Part shown: positions 17,111 through 25,911 of the stretch, in pieces
Layout: each line of letters begins with the position of its first letter
Position numbering within the stretch: the stretch's first letter is position 1
Source of the DNA: Bacteroidota bacterium
GTDB taxonomy: Bacteria > Bacteroidota > Bacteroidia > Chitinophagales > Chitinophagaceae
Direction: 5' to 3'
Length of the DNA: 64,000 nt
Assembly (NCBI GenBank): GCA_013285905.1
Contig: JABDGU010000001.1
Coordinates: 18,616 to 82,615, forward strand
The notes under the pieces: generated by a model
The model's database searches: none
Told to the model about the DNA's origin: nothing
Seen by the model: the letters and a program-made list of their open reading frames with translations, nothing else
Translations under genes and position numbers: made by a program

Positions 17111-17332
17111 ATGGAACGGCTTATTTTAGATATTAAGAATAAAAGCAAGGTTCCTTTTTTAAAGGAATTATTAAAACACCTTGAATTTGTAAAAGTTGTT
17201 GAACCTCGCAATTTCACAGCTAAGGAAAAAAAGATATTAACAGATATGGATGATGCTGTGGAACAGGTGAATTTGCATAAAAAAGGCAAAATAAAATTAA
17301 AATCAATTCAACAAGTGCTTGATGAGCTTTAG
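17111..17332 (+). CDS. Putative antitoxin of a RelE/ParE-type pair
   Basis: This 73-residue, Lys/Glu-rich protein is encoded immediately before and overlapping a RelE-like toxin gene by 11 bp. The tail KSIQQVLDEL resembles the toxin-binding tails of small type II antitoxins. The antitoxin identity is inferred mainly from gene order, size, overlap and the operator-bearing promoter, since no classical DNA-binding motif is obvious. Confidence 0.65.
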   Translation: MERLILDIKNKSKVPFLKELLKHLEFVKVVEPRNFTAKEKKILTDMDDAVEQVNLHKKGKIKLKSIQQVLDEL

Positions 17333-17648
17333 TATAGTTGCCGTTGATGCTTTTGAAAAAGAGCTTAAACATCTCGCAAAGAAATATCCGTCTATAAAAA
17401 AAGACGTTGCTAATTTAGTGGAACAACTATTATATGATCCCAAACTTGGTATTCCCATCGGAAATGATTGCTATAAAATACGGTTGTCAATAACGTCAAA
17501 AGGAAAAGGGAAATCTGGAGGGGCAAGAGTGATAACCCATGTGAAAGTTATGAAACAAAATATTTACCTAATCTCTATTTTCGATAAGTCGGAAGCTGAA
17601 AATATTACAGACAAGGACATTTTAGCCAGATTGCATCATATAGAGTAA
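17322..17648 (+). CDS. RelE/ParE-family toxin
   Basis: This 108-residue basic protein has the pattern of the RelE/ParE superfamily: an N-terminal helical pair (FEKELKHLAKKYPSIKKDVANL), a loop LYDPKLGIPIG, the strand CYKIRLS, and a C-terminal strand IYLISIFDKSE. A RelE-type toxin cleaves mRNA in the ribosome; a ParE-type one targets gyrase. Sequence alone does not separate them. The ATG at 17322 overlaps the antitoxin gene; a TTG one codon earlier is less likely. Confidence 0.75.
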   Translation: MSFSIVAVDAFEKELKHLAKKYPSIKKDVANLVEQLLYDPKLGIPIGNDCYKIRLSITSKGKGKSGGARVITHVKVMKQNIYLISIFDKSEAENITDKDILARLHHIE

Positions 17649-17693
17649 TCCATTTTTTTAACCCATTCTTAATCATTAATCCTTCCTTTTCCC

Positions 17694-17701
17694 TACCTTT
17701 G
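17694..17701 (+). promoter_or_regulatory. -7 promoter box of mfd, TACCTTTG
   Basis: It is an exact TAnnTTTG match ending 7 bp before the mfd ATG, which places the transcription start at or beside the start codon. Confidence 0.6.
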
Positions 17702-17708
17702 CGCCTCG

Positions 17709-20700
17709 ATGAATTTGCAGGTGCTGCTGGGTTTGTATCAGAATGATATCCGCTTAAAACAATTAGCGGCCGCAGCCTCATTGCCCGACCACAAAATCCG
17801 CGTCTATTTAGACAATCTTCGCGGCTCTTCCATCAACTTTATAGCAAGTGCTGTTTGGCAGCAAACCGACCTTAACCATGTCTTTATTCTTAATGATAAA
17901 GAAGAGGCTGCCTATTTTCATAACGACCTGGAGCATCTTACAGATGCCCTGGATATCTGCCTTTTCCCCGACTCTTTTAAACGTGCCGGGCATTTCAACG
18001 AACTGAACAGCAGCCATATCATGTTGCGAACAGAGGCGCTGAGCAAGTTCAGTGGAAAAACTGCGCATAAAAAAGTATTGGTGACCTACCCGGAGGCCTT
18101 GTTTGAGAAAGTGGTGAACAAAACCTCCTTAGCTGATAATATGATCAGTATAAAGGTGGGCGAATTGCTGAAGATAGATACCATACTTGAACTGTTTATT
18201 GATCTTGGCTTTAAGCGTGAAGACTTTGTTTACGAGCCGGGCCAGTTTGCAATGCGCGGCGGCATACTGGATATTTATTCGTTTGGAAACGAGCACCCTT
18301 ATCGTATAGAGTTATTCGGCAACGAGGTGGACAGTATCCGCATATTTAATCCGGAAACACAGTTATCAGAACGTAAACTACTGATGGTTTCTATTTTCCC
18401 GAACATAGAGACGAAATTCAATACGGAGGAGAAGATATCATTGCTGGACTACCTGCCACCCAATACCATCATCTGGGCAAAAGACCTTGACTTTACTTTA
18501 GGACGTTTGTCTAAAATGCAATTTGAGCTTCCTGAAAAAATAGAACTTAGCCAGGTAGCATTAGACCATGAGGAAGAACTAGTAAAAGAGCTGTCGAGAA
18601 ACGATTTTGAGGTTGTTGATGAATTTAAAAGCAAGCTAAAGCACAGGCACCTTGTAGAGTGGTATAACCATTCCCTGCAAAAGATAACGGGAGATGATAT
18701 TACAGCCGTAATACAATTTGCTACGGAAGAGCAACCTGTGTTCAACAGGCAGTTCAATATGCTTATTGCGGACCTGCAGGCTAAAGGCAATAATAAGTAT
18801 ACACCATATATTTTTGCAGAAAACCCCAAACAACTGGAGCGCCTGCGCAGCATTTTTGAAGACCTGAATGCAGAGATATTATTTGTGCCTGTACCCACTG
18901 CTATCAGCAAAGGCTTTATAGACCATGATAAAAAGATAGTCTGCTACACCGACCACCAGATATTTCAACGTTACCATAAATACAATGTAAAGCAGGCATA
19001 TACAAAGGGCAAAGCGCTCACTCTGCGTGCTTTGCGGGAACTACAGCCCGGCGACTATGTTACCCATATAGACCATGGTGTGGGCCTTTATAGCGGCTTG
19101 CAGAAAATTGAGGTGAATGGCAATATGCAGGAGGCAATACGCATTCTGTATAAGGATAATGATGTGTTATATGTCAATATCAACTCCCTGCACAAAATCA
19201 GTAAATACACGGGTAAGGAGGGTACCAAGCCACGTGTAAACAAGCTGGGCAGTGATGCCTGGCTGAAGTTGAAGAACAAAACCAAGAAGCAGGTAAAAGA
19301 TATTGCCACCGACCTTATTAAACTGTATGCCAAACGCAAAGCATCCGAAGGTTTTGCATTTGCACCAGATAGCTATTTGCAAACAGAACTGGAAGCGTCT
19401 TTCTTTTACGAGGACACACCCGACCAAAGCAAGGCTACTGCCGATGTGAAACGGGATATGGAGTCACCGTCACCGATGGACCGCCTGGTGTGTGGCGATG
19501 TGGGTTTTGGCAAAACAGAGATTGGCGTGCGTGCTGCATTCAAAGCTGTATGCGATAGTAAGCAGGCTGCCATATTGGTTCCAACAACCATTCTTGCTTA
19601 CCAACATTTCCAAACCTTTACCGAACGTCTTAAGGATTTTCCATGCAATGTGGACTATATCAACCGTTTTAAATCGGCCAAAGAGAAAAAGGAAACTTTA
19701 AAGAGACTGGAAGAAGGCAAAGTAGACATTATTATAGGCACACATGCCCTATTGGGTAAGGATGTAAAGTTTAAAGACCTGGGCATACTTATTATAGATG
19801 AAGAGCAGAAATTTGGTGTAACATCTAAAGAAAAACTGCGCGAGATAAAGGCCAATGTGGATACCCTTACATTAACTGCAACTCCTATCCCCCGCACCCT
19901 GCAATTCTCTTTGATGAGTGCGCGTGACCTTAGCATCATCAATACACCGCCGCCTAACCGGCAGCCGGTGCATACCGAGGTGCTTGCCTTTGATGAATAT
20001 GCTATTCGCGATGCAATATATTTTGAGACAGAACGTGGAGGCCAGGTTTATTTTGTGCATAACAGGGTACAGAGCCTTCCTGAGATGGGCAACATCATCC
20101 GCAATCTTTGCCCGGACCTTAGTATAGGCATAGCACATGGACAAATGGAAGGACATCAACTTGAGGCAGCCCTGTTGAATTTTATCGAACGCCGTTATGA
20201 TGTGCTTTGCTGCACCAATATTATTGAAAGCGGGGTGGACATCTCCAATGCCAATACCATCATTATTAATAATGCGCACCAGTTTGGCCTCAGCGACCTG
20301 CACCAGTTGCGCGGGCGCGTGGGCCGCAGCAATAAAAAAGCGTTCTGCTACCTTGTTGCGCCACCTTTAAGTACCCTGCCAAACGATAGCCGCAAACGTT
20401 TACAAACCCTGGAACAGTTCAATGAGTTGGGCTCCGGTTTCCAGATAGCTATGCGGGACCTGGACATACGCGGCGCGGGTAACCTGTTGGGCGGCGAACA
20501 GAGTGGCTTTATAGCAGAGATCGGTTTTGAGATGTACCAGAAAATACTGAACGAGGCCATGCGGGAGTTAAAGACCAAAGACTTTAAAGAAGTATTCTCT
20601 GAAGAACTGGAACGCAAAAAAGATTTTGTAAGCGACTGTACAATCGATACTGACCTGGAGATACTGATACCCGATACCTATGTAGAGAACATCACGGAAC

Positions 20701-21083
20701 GTCTTTCTCTGTATACCCAAATGGACAATATAGAGAACGATGAAGAAATGCAAATCTTTGCCAAAGACCTGCAGGACCGTTTCGGCCCTATACCACCACA
20801 AGTGAACGACCTGTTTACCACGTTAAAATGCCGTCATGTAGCCTGCGAGTTAGGCTTTGAAAGGCTCATTCTAAAAAATGAGCAGATGCGCCTGTATTTC
20901 GTCAGCAATCCCGAATCCCCTTATTTCGAGTCTGATATTTTTAAGCATATCCTCAAGCACATACAAACCCGCACCAACAATGCCCAGCTAAAACAAGTTG
21001 GCAAAAACTTCCTGCTTATCGTAAACAAAATGCGCAGTATGAGTGATGTGCTGAAGTTTTTGGAAGCGATGCAAACTGTCTGA
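17709..21083 (+). CDS. mfd: Transcription-repair coupling factor Mfd
   Basis: This 1124-residue protein frees RNA polymerase stalled at DNA damage and recruits UvrA. Domains in order: UvrB-like N-terminal region with FAMRGGILDIYSFG (about 180), an RNA-polymerase-interacting CarD-like domain (about 430-510, PGDYVTHIDHGVGLYSGL), a superfamily 2 translocase with Walker A GDVGFGKTE (about 596-604), DEEQ box (about 697-700) and the C-terminal motor part with LRGRVGRSN, then the TRCF domain to the end. The length is near normal for the family. It has its own promoter and is not in an operon. Confidence 0.96.
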   Translation: MNLQVLLGLYQNDIRLKQLAAAASLPDHKIRVYLDNLRGSSINFIASAVWQQTDLNHVFILNDKEEAAYFHNDLEHLTDALDICLFPDSFKRAGHFNELNSSHIMLRTEALSKFSGKTAHKKVLVTYPEALFEKVVNKTSLADNMISIKVGELLKIDTILELFIDLGFKREDFVYEPGQFAMRGGILDIYSFGNEHPYRIELFGNEVDSIRIFNPETQLSERKLLMVSIFPNIETKFNTEEKISLLDYLPPNTIIWAKDLDFTLGRLSKMQFELPEKIELSQVALDHEEELVKELSRNDFEVVDEFKSKLKHRHLVEWYNHSLQKITGDDITAVIQFATEEQPVFNRQFNMLIADLQAKGNNKYTPYIFAENPKQLERLRSIFEDLNAEILFVPVPTAISKGFIDHDKKIVCYTDHQIFQRYHKYNVKQAYTKGKALTLRALRELQPGDYVTHIDHGVGLYSGLQKIEVNGNMQEAIRILYKDNDVLYVNINSLHKISKYTGKEGTKPRVNKLGSDAWLKLKNKTKKQVKDIATDLIKLYAKRKASEGFAFAPDSYLQTELEASFFYEDTPDQSKATADVKRDMESPSPMDRLVCGDVGFGKTEIGVRAAFKAVCDSKQAAILVPTTILAYQHFQTFTERLKDFPCNVDYINRFKSAKEKKETLKRLEEGKVDIIIGTHALLGKDVKFKDLGILIIDEEQKFGVTSKEKLREIKANVDTLTLTATPIPRTLQFSLMSARDLSIINTPPPNRQPVHTEVLAFDEYAIRDAIYFETERGGQVYFVHNRVQSLPEMGNIIRNLCPDLSIGIAHGQMEGHQLEAALLNFIERRYDVLCCTNIIESGVDISNANTIIINNAHQFGLSDLHQLRGRVGRSNKKAFCYLVAPPLSTLPNDSRKRLQTLEQFNELGSGFQIAMRDLDIRGAGNLLGGEQSGFIAEIGFEMYQKILNEAMRELKTKDFKEVFSEELERKKDFVSDCTIDTDLEILIPDTYVENITERLSLYTQMDNIENDEEMQIFAKDLQDRFGPIPPQVNDLFTTLKCRHVACELGFERLILKNEQMRLYFVSNPESPYFESDIFKHILKHIQTRTNNAQLKQVGKNFLLIVNKMRSMSDVLKFLEAMQTV

Positions 21084-21178
21084 ACTCGAATTTATAGAAT
21101 TAAAGAATTGGCAGAATCGTGGTGCAAGAATTAAGATATTTCTTTAGCAACTTAGTGGATAGAAAGTAATTCAAACCA

Positions 21179-21186
21179 TATCTTTG
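21179..21186 (+). promoter_or_regulatory. -7 promoter box TATCTTTG
   Basis: Exact TAnnTTTG match, 20 bp before the start of the zinc-ribbon nuclease-like gene. Confidence 0.5.
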
Positions 21187-21206
21187 TTGATATATTAAAA
21201 CCCAAT

Positions 21207-21824
21207 ATGGCAGAATGTATAAAATGTGGAGCGTTCACAAAATATAATGGTGGTTTGTGTATCAAATGCTACAATGAAAAAAATAATCCTCCAGTTGTTT
21301 CGAAACTGGAAACTGATGACGACGAGCATAATGGCCTCTCTGATAAAGAACGGAGTTTTAGAGAAGGGATGATTAAAGGCAGAATTGCGGAAACACTTAT
21401 TCAAGAACTGTTTCTCAGCTTAGGTTATAATGTTTTTCGGTATGGTATGGAGAACACCATTCCTGGCATTATGGAACTTCTCAAGGGGATCCATGATGAA
21501 GTCGCTACTGAAATCAGAAGAATGCCTGACTTTGTAGTTCAAAACCCCAAAACGAACAATGTCCACTTCATAGAGGTAAAATTTAGAGCAAGTGGCAAAT
21601 TCACATTCAGAGAACTCAAACCTAACTACCCATACACTAACGCTTTTATCATTTTGGTTTCAAAGAGGCACATTAAGTGTCTTAGTGTTTCTGAGCTTGC
21701 CGAAGGTCAGGAGATTACACCAGAGTCAAAAAATTATTTAGGCAATCGAAAAGAGTTTAGTCTTGACAAAGATGTAATAATTGAATTTTGCAATTTTGCT
21801 TTGAAGTTCTTTGAGAATGTCTAA
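21207..21824 (+). CDS. Zinc-ribbon plus PD-(D/E)XK nuclease-like protein
   Basis: This 205-residue protein opens with a CxxC...CxxC zinc ribbon (Cys4, Cys7, Cys18, Cys21). The rest has the residues of a PD-(D/E)XK nuclease core: Glu62 in KGRIAETLIQ, Pro107-Asp108 in RMPDFVV, and Glu123-x-Lys125 in HFIEVKFR. The family includes restriction, Holliday-junction and repair nucleases. No methyltransferase or defence gene lies beside it, so I cannot name a substrate. It has its own promoter. Gene and neighbours are more AT-rich than mfd, which fits an accessory gene. Confidence 0.6.
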   Translation: MAECIKCGAFTKYNGGLCIKCYNEKNNPPVVSKLETDDDEHNGLSDKERSFREGMIKGRIAETLIQELFLSLGYNVFRYGMENTIPGIMELLKGIHDEVATEIRRMPDFVVQNPKTNNVHFIEVKFRASGKFTFRELKPNYPYTNAFIILVSKRHIKCLSVSELAEGQEITPESKNYLGNRKEFSLDKDVIIEFCNFALKFFENV

Positions 21825-21903
21825 CATTTCGTCCCGTGTGTATCTTCTTTTCGGGACTCACGTGCATCAAGGACATTTAGTTTATACCTTTTTTACATCA
21901 TTT

Positions 21904-21944
21904 TATGTCCAATTTTGTCAAATATGGACATATATGTATCTTTG
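21904..21944 (+). promoter_or_regulatory. Promoter and operator of the ParD unit
   Basis: TTTG (21914-21917), 19 bases, then TATCTTTG (21937-21944) is an exact promoter. The inverted repeat TATGTCCA (21904-21911) / TGGACATA (21925-21932) spans the -33 box, as expected for autoregulation by a ribbon-helix-helix antitoxin. Confidence 0.7.
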
Positions 21945-21967
21945 CAAGAATAGCATAAACAGATTTT

Positions 21968-22198
21968 ATGAACATCAGTTTCACGGAAAAACAGCAAAAC
22001 TATATTTCGGCACAGCTATCAAGCGGCGATTTTCAAAATGCATCGGAAGTGGTAAGAGATGCCCTGCGCCTGCATGAGCTATACAGAACCCGTGTATTGG
22101 AAGAACTGCATGGTGAGATAAGCAAAGGTTGGGACGGGCCAACAAGCAAACGTAATATCAAAGATATTATTAAGGCCAAAACAAAAAGTCATAAATGA
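21968..22198 (+). CDS. ParD-family antitoxin
   Basis: This 76-residue protein has a ribbon-helix-helix N terminus typical of ParD: ISFTEKQQNYISAQLSSG, then ASEVVRDALRLHE. ParD binds its own operator and normally neutralises a ParE toxin encoded directly downstream. Here the next gene overlaps by 4 bp (ATGA) but encodes a 55-residue protein that does not look like ParE. The promoter carries an inverted repeat fitting autoregulation. Confidence 0.8.
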   Translation: MNISFTEKQQNYISAQLSSGDFQNASEVVRDALRLHELYRTRVLEELHGEISKGWDGPTSKRNIKDIIKAKTKSHK

Positions 22199-22362
22199 GC
22201 AGGGAATCAAAAGAAGTAAAAGCAAACCGAAGGTTCTACAGGCAGGCCAAGATCGTTTTACCCAAGGACATTATGGACAAACTGGAGGAACAGGCAAAGT
22301 TGATAGGCATGGGCTTGAAATCTTACATTAAAAAATTGCTTACAGAGGCAGCCGATTTGTAA
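22195..22362 (+). CDS. 55-residue protein translationally coupled to ParD
   Basis: The ATG at 22195 overlaps the parD stop by 4 bp. The product is 55 residues, very basic at the N terminus (SRESKEVKANRRFYRQ), followed by KIVLPKDIMDKLEEQAKLIG and a predicted helix KSYIKKLLTEAA. A short strand (KIVLPKD) followed by two helices is the layout of a ribbon-helix-helix DNA-binding protein, so this may be a second antitoxin or repressor. The ParE toxin expected here is absent. The call as a real gene rests on the overlap and the fold-like pattern. Confidence 0.55.
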   Translation: MSRESKEVKANRRFYRQAKIVLPKDIMDKLEEQAKLIGMGLKSYIKKLLTEAADL

Positions 22363-22531
22363 CATTTCTTTCCTCCTCCCTGTTTCCAAACAGGCATCCG
22401 TCCTTCATGACAACAAGCCCAATGTGTTCGACTTTGGTCCTCTGTATATCCACACAATGAAAAATTTATCTTATACAATATACTATTCCGTTTGTGGAAG
22501 CGTTATTTCCGTAACCAAATCACATTCATTT

Positions 22532-23005
22532 ATGAAAAAGATCATCTTCATTATGGCTGTCCTGCCACTAGCGGCATTTGCACAAAAAGCCCAGGAAACA
22601 AAAAAGGAATTAAAAGCTGTTACCGTTCATTATGAGGAAGGTATTGTCTTCAATTATGAACATAGAATGTTGAACAATAAACCGAGTAAATACAAAACAG
22701 AAACCCCTGGCCCCGGTGAAATAGTTTTCGACAAGGACGAAAAAAATACCGCCTACCTGAAATATTATACAGCGCTGGAGCACCCTGAGTATGACTATGG
22801 GAAAATGACTGCACAACGTGTTACAATAAGCGCCGCTAATTATCCTGATCTGAAAGGTGATAAATTCGTTTATGACAATTTAACTGATAAGGCCGAACTC
22901 AGCGGCCATGTTACTCTCGTAGATAATGGCATAGAAACACCGATAGCGGAGACAGCGTATCTTGATTTTACGGATGATAATTACAAAATAGAGGGACTAA
23001 AATAG
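22532..23005 (+). CDS. Secreted protein, possibly LptA/OstA-like
   Basis: This 157-residue protein starts with a clear signal peptide (MKKIIFIMAVLPLAAFAQ). The mature part is beta-rich; its second half, GDKFVYDNLTDKAELSG followed by HVTLVDNG, is similar in style to OstA/LptA-fold repeats that carry lipopolysaccharide, but too short to be sure. An upstream in-frame start near 22424 was rejected because the signal peptide begins at 22532. It is periplasmic or secreted. No operon partners. Confidence 0.55.
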   Translation: MKKIIFIMAVLPLAAFAQKAQETKKELKAVTVHYEEGIVFNYEHRMLNNKPSKYKTETPGPGEIVFDKDEKNTAYLKYYTALEHPEYDYGKMTAQRVTISAANYPDLKGDKFVYDNLTDKAELSGHVTLVDNGIETPIAETAYLDFTDDNYKIEGLK

Positions 23006-23122
23006 TAGCCTTAAATGTGGGGCGGGAGGAGGTGTATGGTCATGCTATTTTGAAAAGCATGATTCCGGCAACTTAACCCTTTAATTTTTAACCTTTAGAT
23101 TTTACCATATCATACAATATCC

Positions 23123-23130
23123 TATCTTTG
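23123..23130 (+). promoter_or_regulatory. -7 promoter box TATCTTTG
   Basis: Exact consensus ending 7 bp before the ATG of the next lipoprotein gene, implying a leaderless or nearly leaderless mRNA. Confidence 0.6.
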
Positions 23131-23137
23131 CAGGGCT

Positions 23138-23935
23138 ATGAGGAACATCGCTTTTATTTTCGGGCTTTTATGTGTTTGTGTTCTTTTTTCGTGCAAAAAA
23201 GAAAGCGACCCGGTCATACCTCCTCCTTATTATCCGCCTAACGATACTACGCTGCATACTGCCCAGCCTTTACAGGTATTGATAGATATAAGCAACGGCT
23301 CACAGGTATATAATGCCTGGGGTAAACTAATAGCTTTAAAATCAGATAGCAGCACTTTTGTATCTGTAGGAGATACGGTCCATACGGGATCTGAATACGG
23401 TATTGCATTTTTTGTTGACAGCAATCTTCTCAACAACCTGGATGCTGACAGTGTTTTCTTAAACAGTATTTCCATTCCGCACCCAAGTGGCTACTATTCT
23501 TATAAAGGCGTAGCAGATAATTTGGAGAATGGGGTAAACTGGGTAGTGCAGGGCTCTTCGTATGTTCCGGCAATATCTTATAATTACTCCGGTGGCTTTC
23601 CGTCCTATTCCGGCACATTACCTTATGCAGTTACAAAAGCGGGTGGCATACAATTCACGTTTAACTCGTCTACCGTAAGCAATGCAGACTCAGTTTATGT
23701 TGTTTTAACCGCTCTAAATGACAGTGGCAATACTGTTTCCTATAGCCAGTCTTTCAGTGCCACAGCAGGTGTAGTAAGTATCACAGGCTCTGATTTTAAT
23801 TATTTCCCGGTAACTGCTATATCGAAGGGACATCTTACTGTGATGCCGTATAAATATACAACAGCGGCTTTCGGCGATAAGAAGTATGTGTTCGTAAAAC
23901 AGGCAGAGATATCACATAGTGTGAGTATACAGTAG
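23138..23935 (+). CDS. Predicted lipoprotein, unknown
   Basis: This 265-residue protein has a lipoprotein signal ending in LFSC (Cys19) followed by KKESDP and a proline-rich spacer (VIPPPYYPPN). The body is Ser/Gly/Thr-rich with regular beta-strand patterning. It should sit in the outer membrane or be surface exposed. I do not recognise the family. It has its own promoter directly at the start codon and no same-strand neighbour in operon distance. Confidence 0.6.
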   Translation: MRNIAFIFGLLCVCVLFSCKKESDPVIPPPYYPPNDTTLHTAQPLQVLIDISNGSQVYNAWGKLIALKSDSSTFVSVGDTVHTGSEYGIAFFVDSNLLNNLDADSVFLNSISIPHPSGYYSYKGVADNLENGVNWVVQGSSYVPAISYNYSGGFPSYSGTLPYAVTKAGGIQFTFNSSTVSNADSVYVVLTALNDSGNTVSYSQSFSATAGVVSITGSDFNYFPVTAISKGHLTVMPYKYTTAAFGDKKYVFVKQAEISHSVSIQ

Positions 23936-24045
23936 TAAATCGGAGATCGAAAATTCCAAATTCCAAAGGAAAATCCAAATCACGGATTATTGCATCAAAA
24001 TTTACAACAATTGAGCCATTGAGCATTGGATCATTTGCAAATTCA

Positions 24046-25602
24046 TTACAGTTTTATCAGGTCGTCGGTCTTAAGATCGTAGAAATGATATTGGGTGAGG
24101 GGAGAGTTATTGTCAGCAATCACTTTTAGCCTCACCTTGTATTTGCGATACCATTTCCAGGCTATTGAATTAAAGAAAACGCCTTTGGTAAGGTATGCCT
24201 CCATAATAGGGTGCACATGAAGCGATAAAGAGCGGTGGCCCTGGTCTATAAGGTATTTGAAATCTTTTTCAATATCATCAACCAATAAAATAGATGGGCC
24301 TATTTTGCCTGTGCCGTTACAAGTGGGGCAAACTTCAGCTGTAGATATGTTCAATTCAGGGCGCAGACGCTGACGTGTTATCTGCATAAGCCCGAACTTG
24401 GATATAGGTAGTATGGTATGGCGGGCGCGGTCTGTGGCCATCAGGTTCTCCATAGCTTCCACTATCTGCTTTTTGTGTTCCGGCAGTTTCATGTCTATAA
24501 AGTCTATGATGACAATACCGCCAAGGTCGCGCAGGCGTATTTGTCTTACAATTTCTTCGGCAGCTTCCAAGTTGGTAGCGAGCGCATTTTGCTCCTGGCC
24601 TGACTCTGCACTGCGGGTGCCGCTGTTTACATCAATTACATGCAGGGCTTCGGTATGTTCTATAATAAGATAAGAGCCACTATTCAGGTTCACGGTCTTG
24701 CCGAACGAAGCCTTTACCTGCTTGTTGATGCCATAAGTATCGAATATGGCCTGGCCACCATTATGATAAGTAACGATCTCTTCCTGGTCGGGAGCTATGC
24801 GGGCAATATATTCTTTGGTCTCCAACATCAGCTTCTTATCATTCACCACTATTTTCTGGAAACTTTCGCTTAGAAGGTCGCGAAGGATAGATGTAGTCTT
24901 GTCCTGTTCGTTTACTATTATTTTAGGGGCTTTAGCACCTTTCAGGTTTTTTTGTACCGTCTTCCACATGTCTTCAAGCGACAAGATATCTGCATGAAGC
25001 TCTGAGGTTTCTTTGCCTTCTGCTGCCGTGCGAACTATCACACCCAGATTTTTGGGTTTGATGCTTTCTACAATGCGCTGCAGGCGTTTGCGCTCGTCCG
25101 ACGAATGTATCTTACGGGAAATAGCCACTACATCGTTAAAGGGAGTAAGCACCACAAAGCGGCCGGGCAGCGATATTTCGCAGCTAAGCCTGGGGCCTTT
25201 TGCAGAAATAGGTTCTTTTAATATCTGCACCAGTATTTCGGGGCGGCTATTCATCACCTCGGTGATCTTGCCCGTTTTTACAATTTCGCCTTCATTTTTG
25301 AATTTGCCGAAATCGTCTCCCCATGTAGTGTTGCCATCTATGCATTGGCGGGTAAATTTCAGCAGTGAACGTATATAAGGGCTAAGGTCGGTATAATGTA
25401 AAAAAGCATCTTTCTCATATCCAACATCCACAAAAGCGGCATTAAGCCCGGGCATGAGCTTTTTAACCTTGCCCAGGTAAAGGTCACCCACCGCAAATTC
25501 GTTTTGCCCGTTCTCATAGTGAAGTTCTACGAGTTTCTTGTTTTCAAGAAGAGCTATTTCCACCCCCTGTTCAGAGGAATTAATAATAAGTTCTTTGTTC
25601 AT
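24046..25602 (-). CDS. rng: Ribonuclease G/E family protein
   Basis: This 518-residue endoribonuclease matches the catalytic half of RNase E/G: an N-terminal S1 RNA-binding region (GDLYLGKVKKLMPGLNAAFVDVG), the Mg-binding acidic motifs (LHVIDVNSGT and IVIIDFIDM) and the zinc-link CPTCNGTG near residue 430. It lacks the long C-terminal scaffold of Escherichia coli RNase E. It processes rRNA and degrades mRNA. The start chosen is the ATG at 25602 (MNKELIINSSEQG); the upstream in-frame extension is non-homologous and crosses a small hairpin (25632-25648). Confidence 0.93.
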   Translation of the reverse strand: MNKELIINSSEQGVEIALLENKKLVELHYENGQNEFAVGDLYLGKVKKLMPGLNAAFVDVGYEKDAFLHYTDLSPYIRSLLKFTRQCIDGNTTWGDDFGKFKNEGEIVKTGKITEVMNSRPEILVQILKEPISAKGPRLSCEISLPGRFVVLTPFNDVVAISRKIHSSDERKRLQRIVESIKPKNLGVIVRTAAEGKETSELHADILSLEDMWKTVQKNLKGAKAPKIIVNEQDKTTSILRDLLSESFQKIVVNDKKLMLETKEYIARIAPDQEEIVTYHNGGQAIFDTYGINKQVKASFGKTVNLNSGSYLIIEHTEALHVIDVNSGTRSAESGQEQNALATNLEAAEEIVRQIRLRDLGGIVIIDFIDMKLPEHKKQIVEAMENLMATDRARHTILPISKFGLMQITRQRLRPELNISTAEVCPTCNGTGKIGPSILLVDDIEKDFKYLIDQGHRSLSLHVHPIMEAYLTKGVFFNSIAWKWYRKYKVRLKVIADNNSPLTQYHFYDLKTDDLIKL

Positions 25603-25801
25603 TGCTACCCTCGTTTTTCCTATACTGCTGGTAGTCCCGCCAATTGCGGGATGCCGGAAACCCATGTACCATTAGTTCTTATGGGAAGTAAAAACCTATA
25701 GAATAACAAAACCTTACACTTTCAGCATAATATAAAAACTATGACGAAAGCGTAAGGATATATCGTAGAAGCAGGTAAATGGGAGCAGGATATAACCGGC
25801 C

Positions 25802-25894
25802 TTATTTATTCTTCTTATGACGGTTCTTTCTCAAACGCTTTTTACGTTTGTGAGTAGCAATCTTATGTCTTTTTCTTTTTTTACCACAAGGCAT
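25802..25894 (-). CDS. 30-residue basic protein, AURKAIP1/COX24 (bS22-like) type
   Basis: This tiny gene encodes 30 residues, of which more than half are Lys, Arg or His (it begins MPCGKKRKRHK and ends NRHKKNK). The pattern KKRKRHK...HKRKKRLRKNRHKK matches the COX24/AURKAIP1 C-terminal motif; related peptides are known as a small ribosomal subunit protein (mS38 in mitochondria, bS22-type in bacteria). It sits 17 bp after the TPR-protein stop on the same strand and 200 bp before rng. The short length and strong composition argue for a real ribosome-associated protein. Confidence 0.7.
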   Translation of the reverse strand: MPCGKKRKRHKIATHKRKKRLRKNRHKKNK

Positions 25895-25911
25895 GTTAAA
25901 GTAATTTAAGT

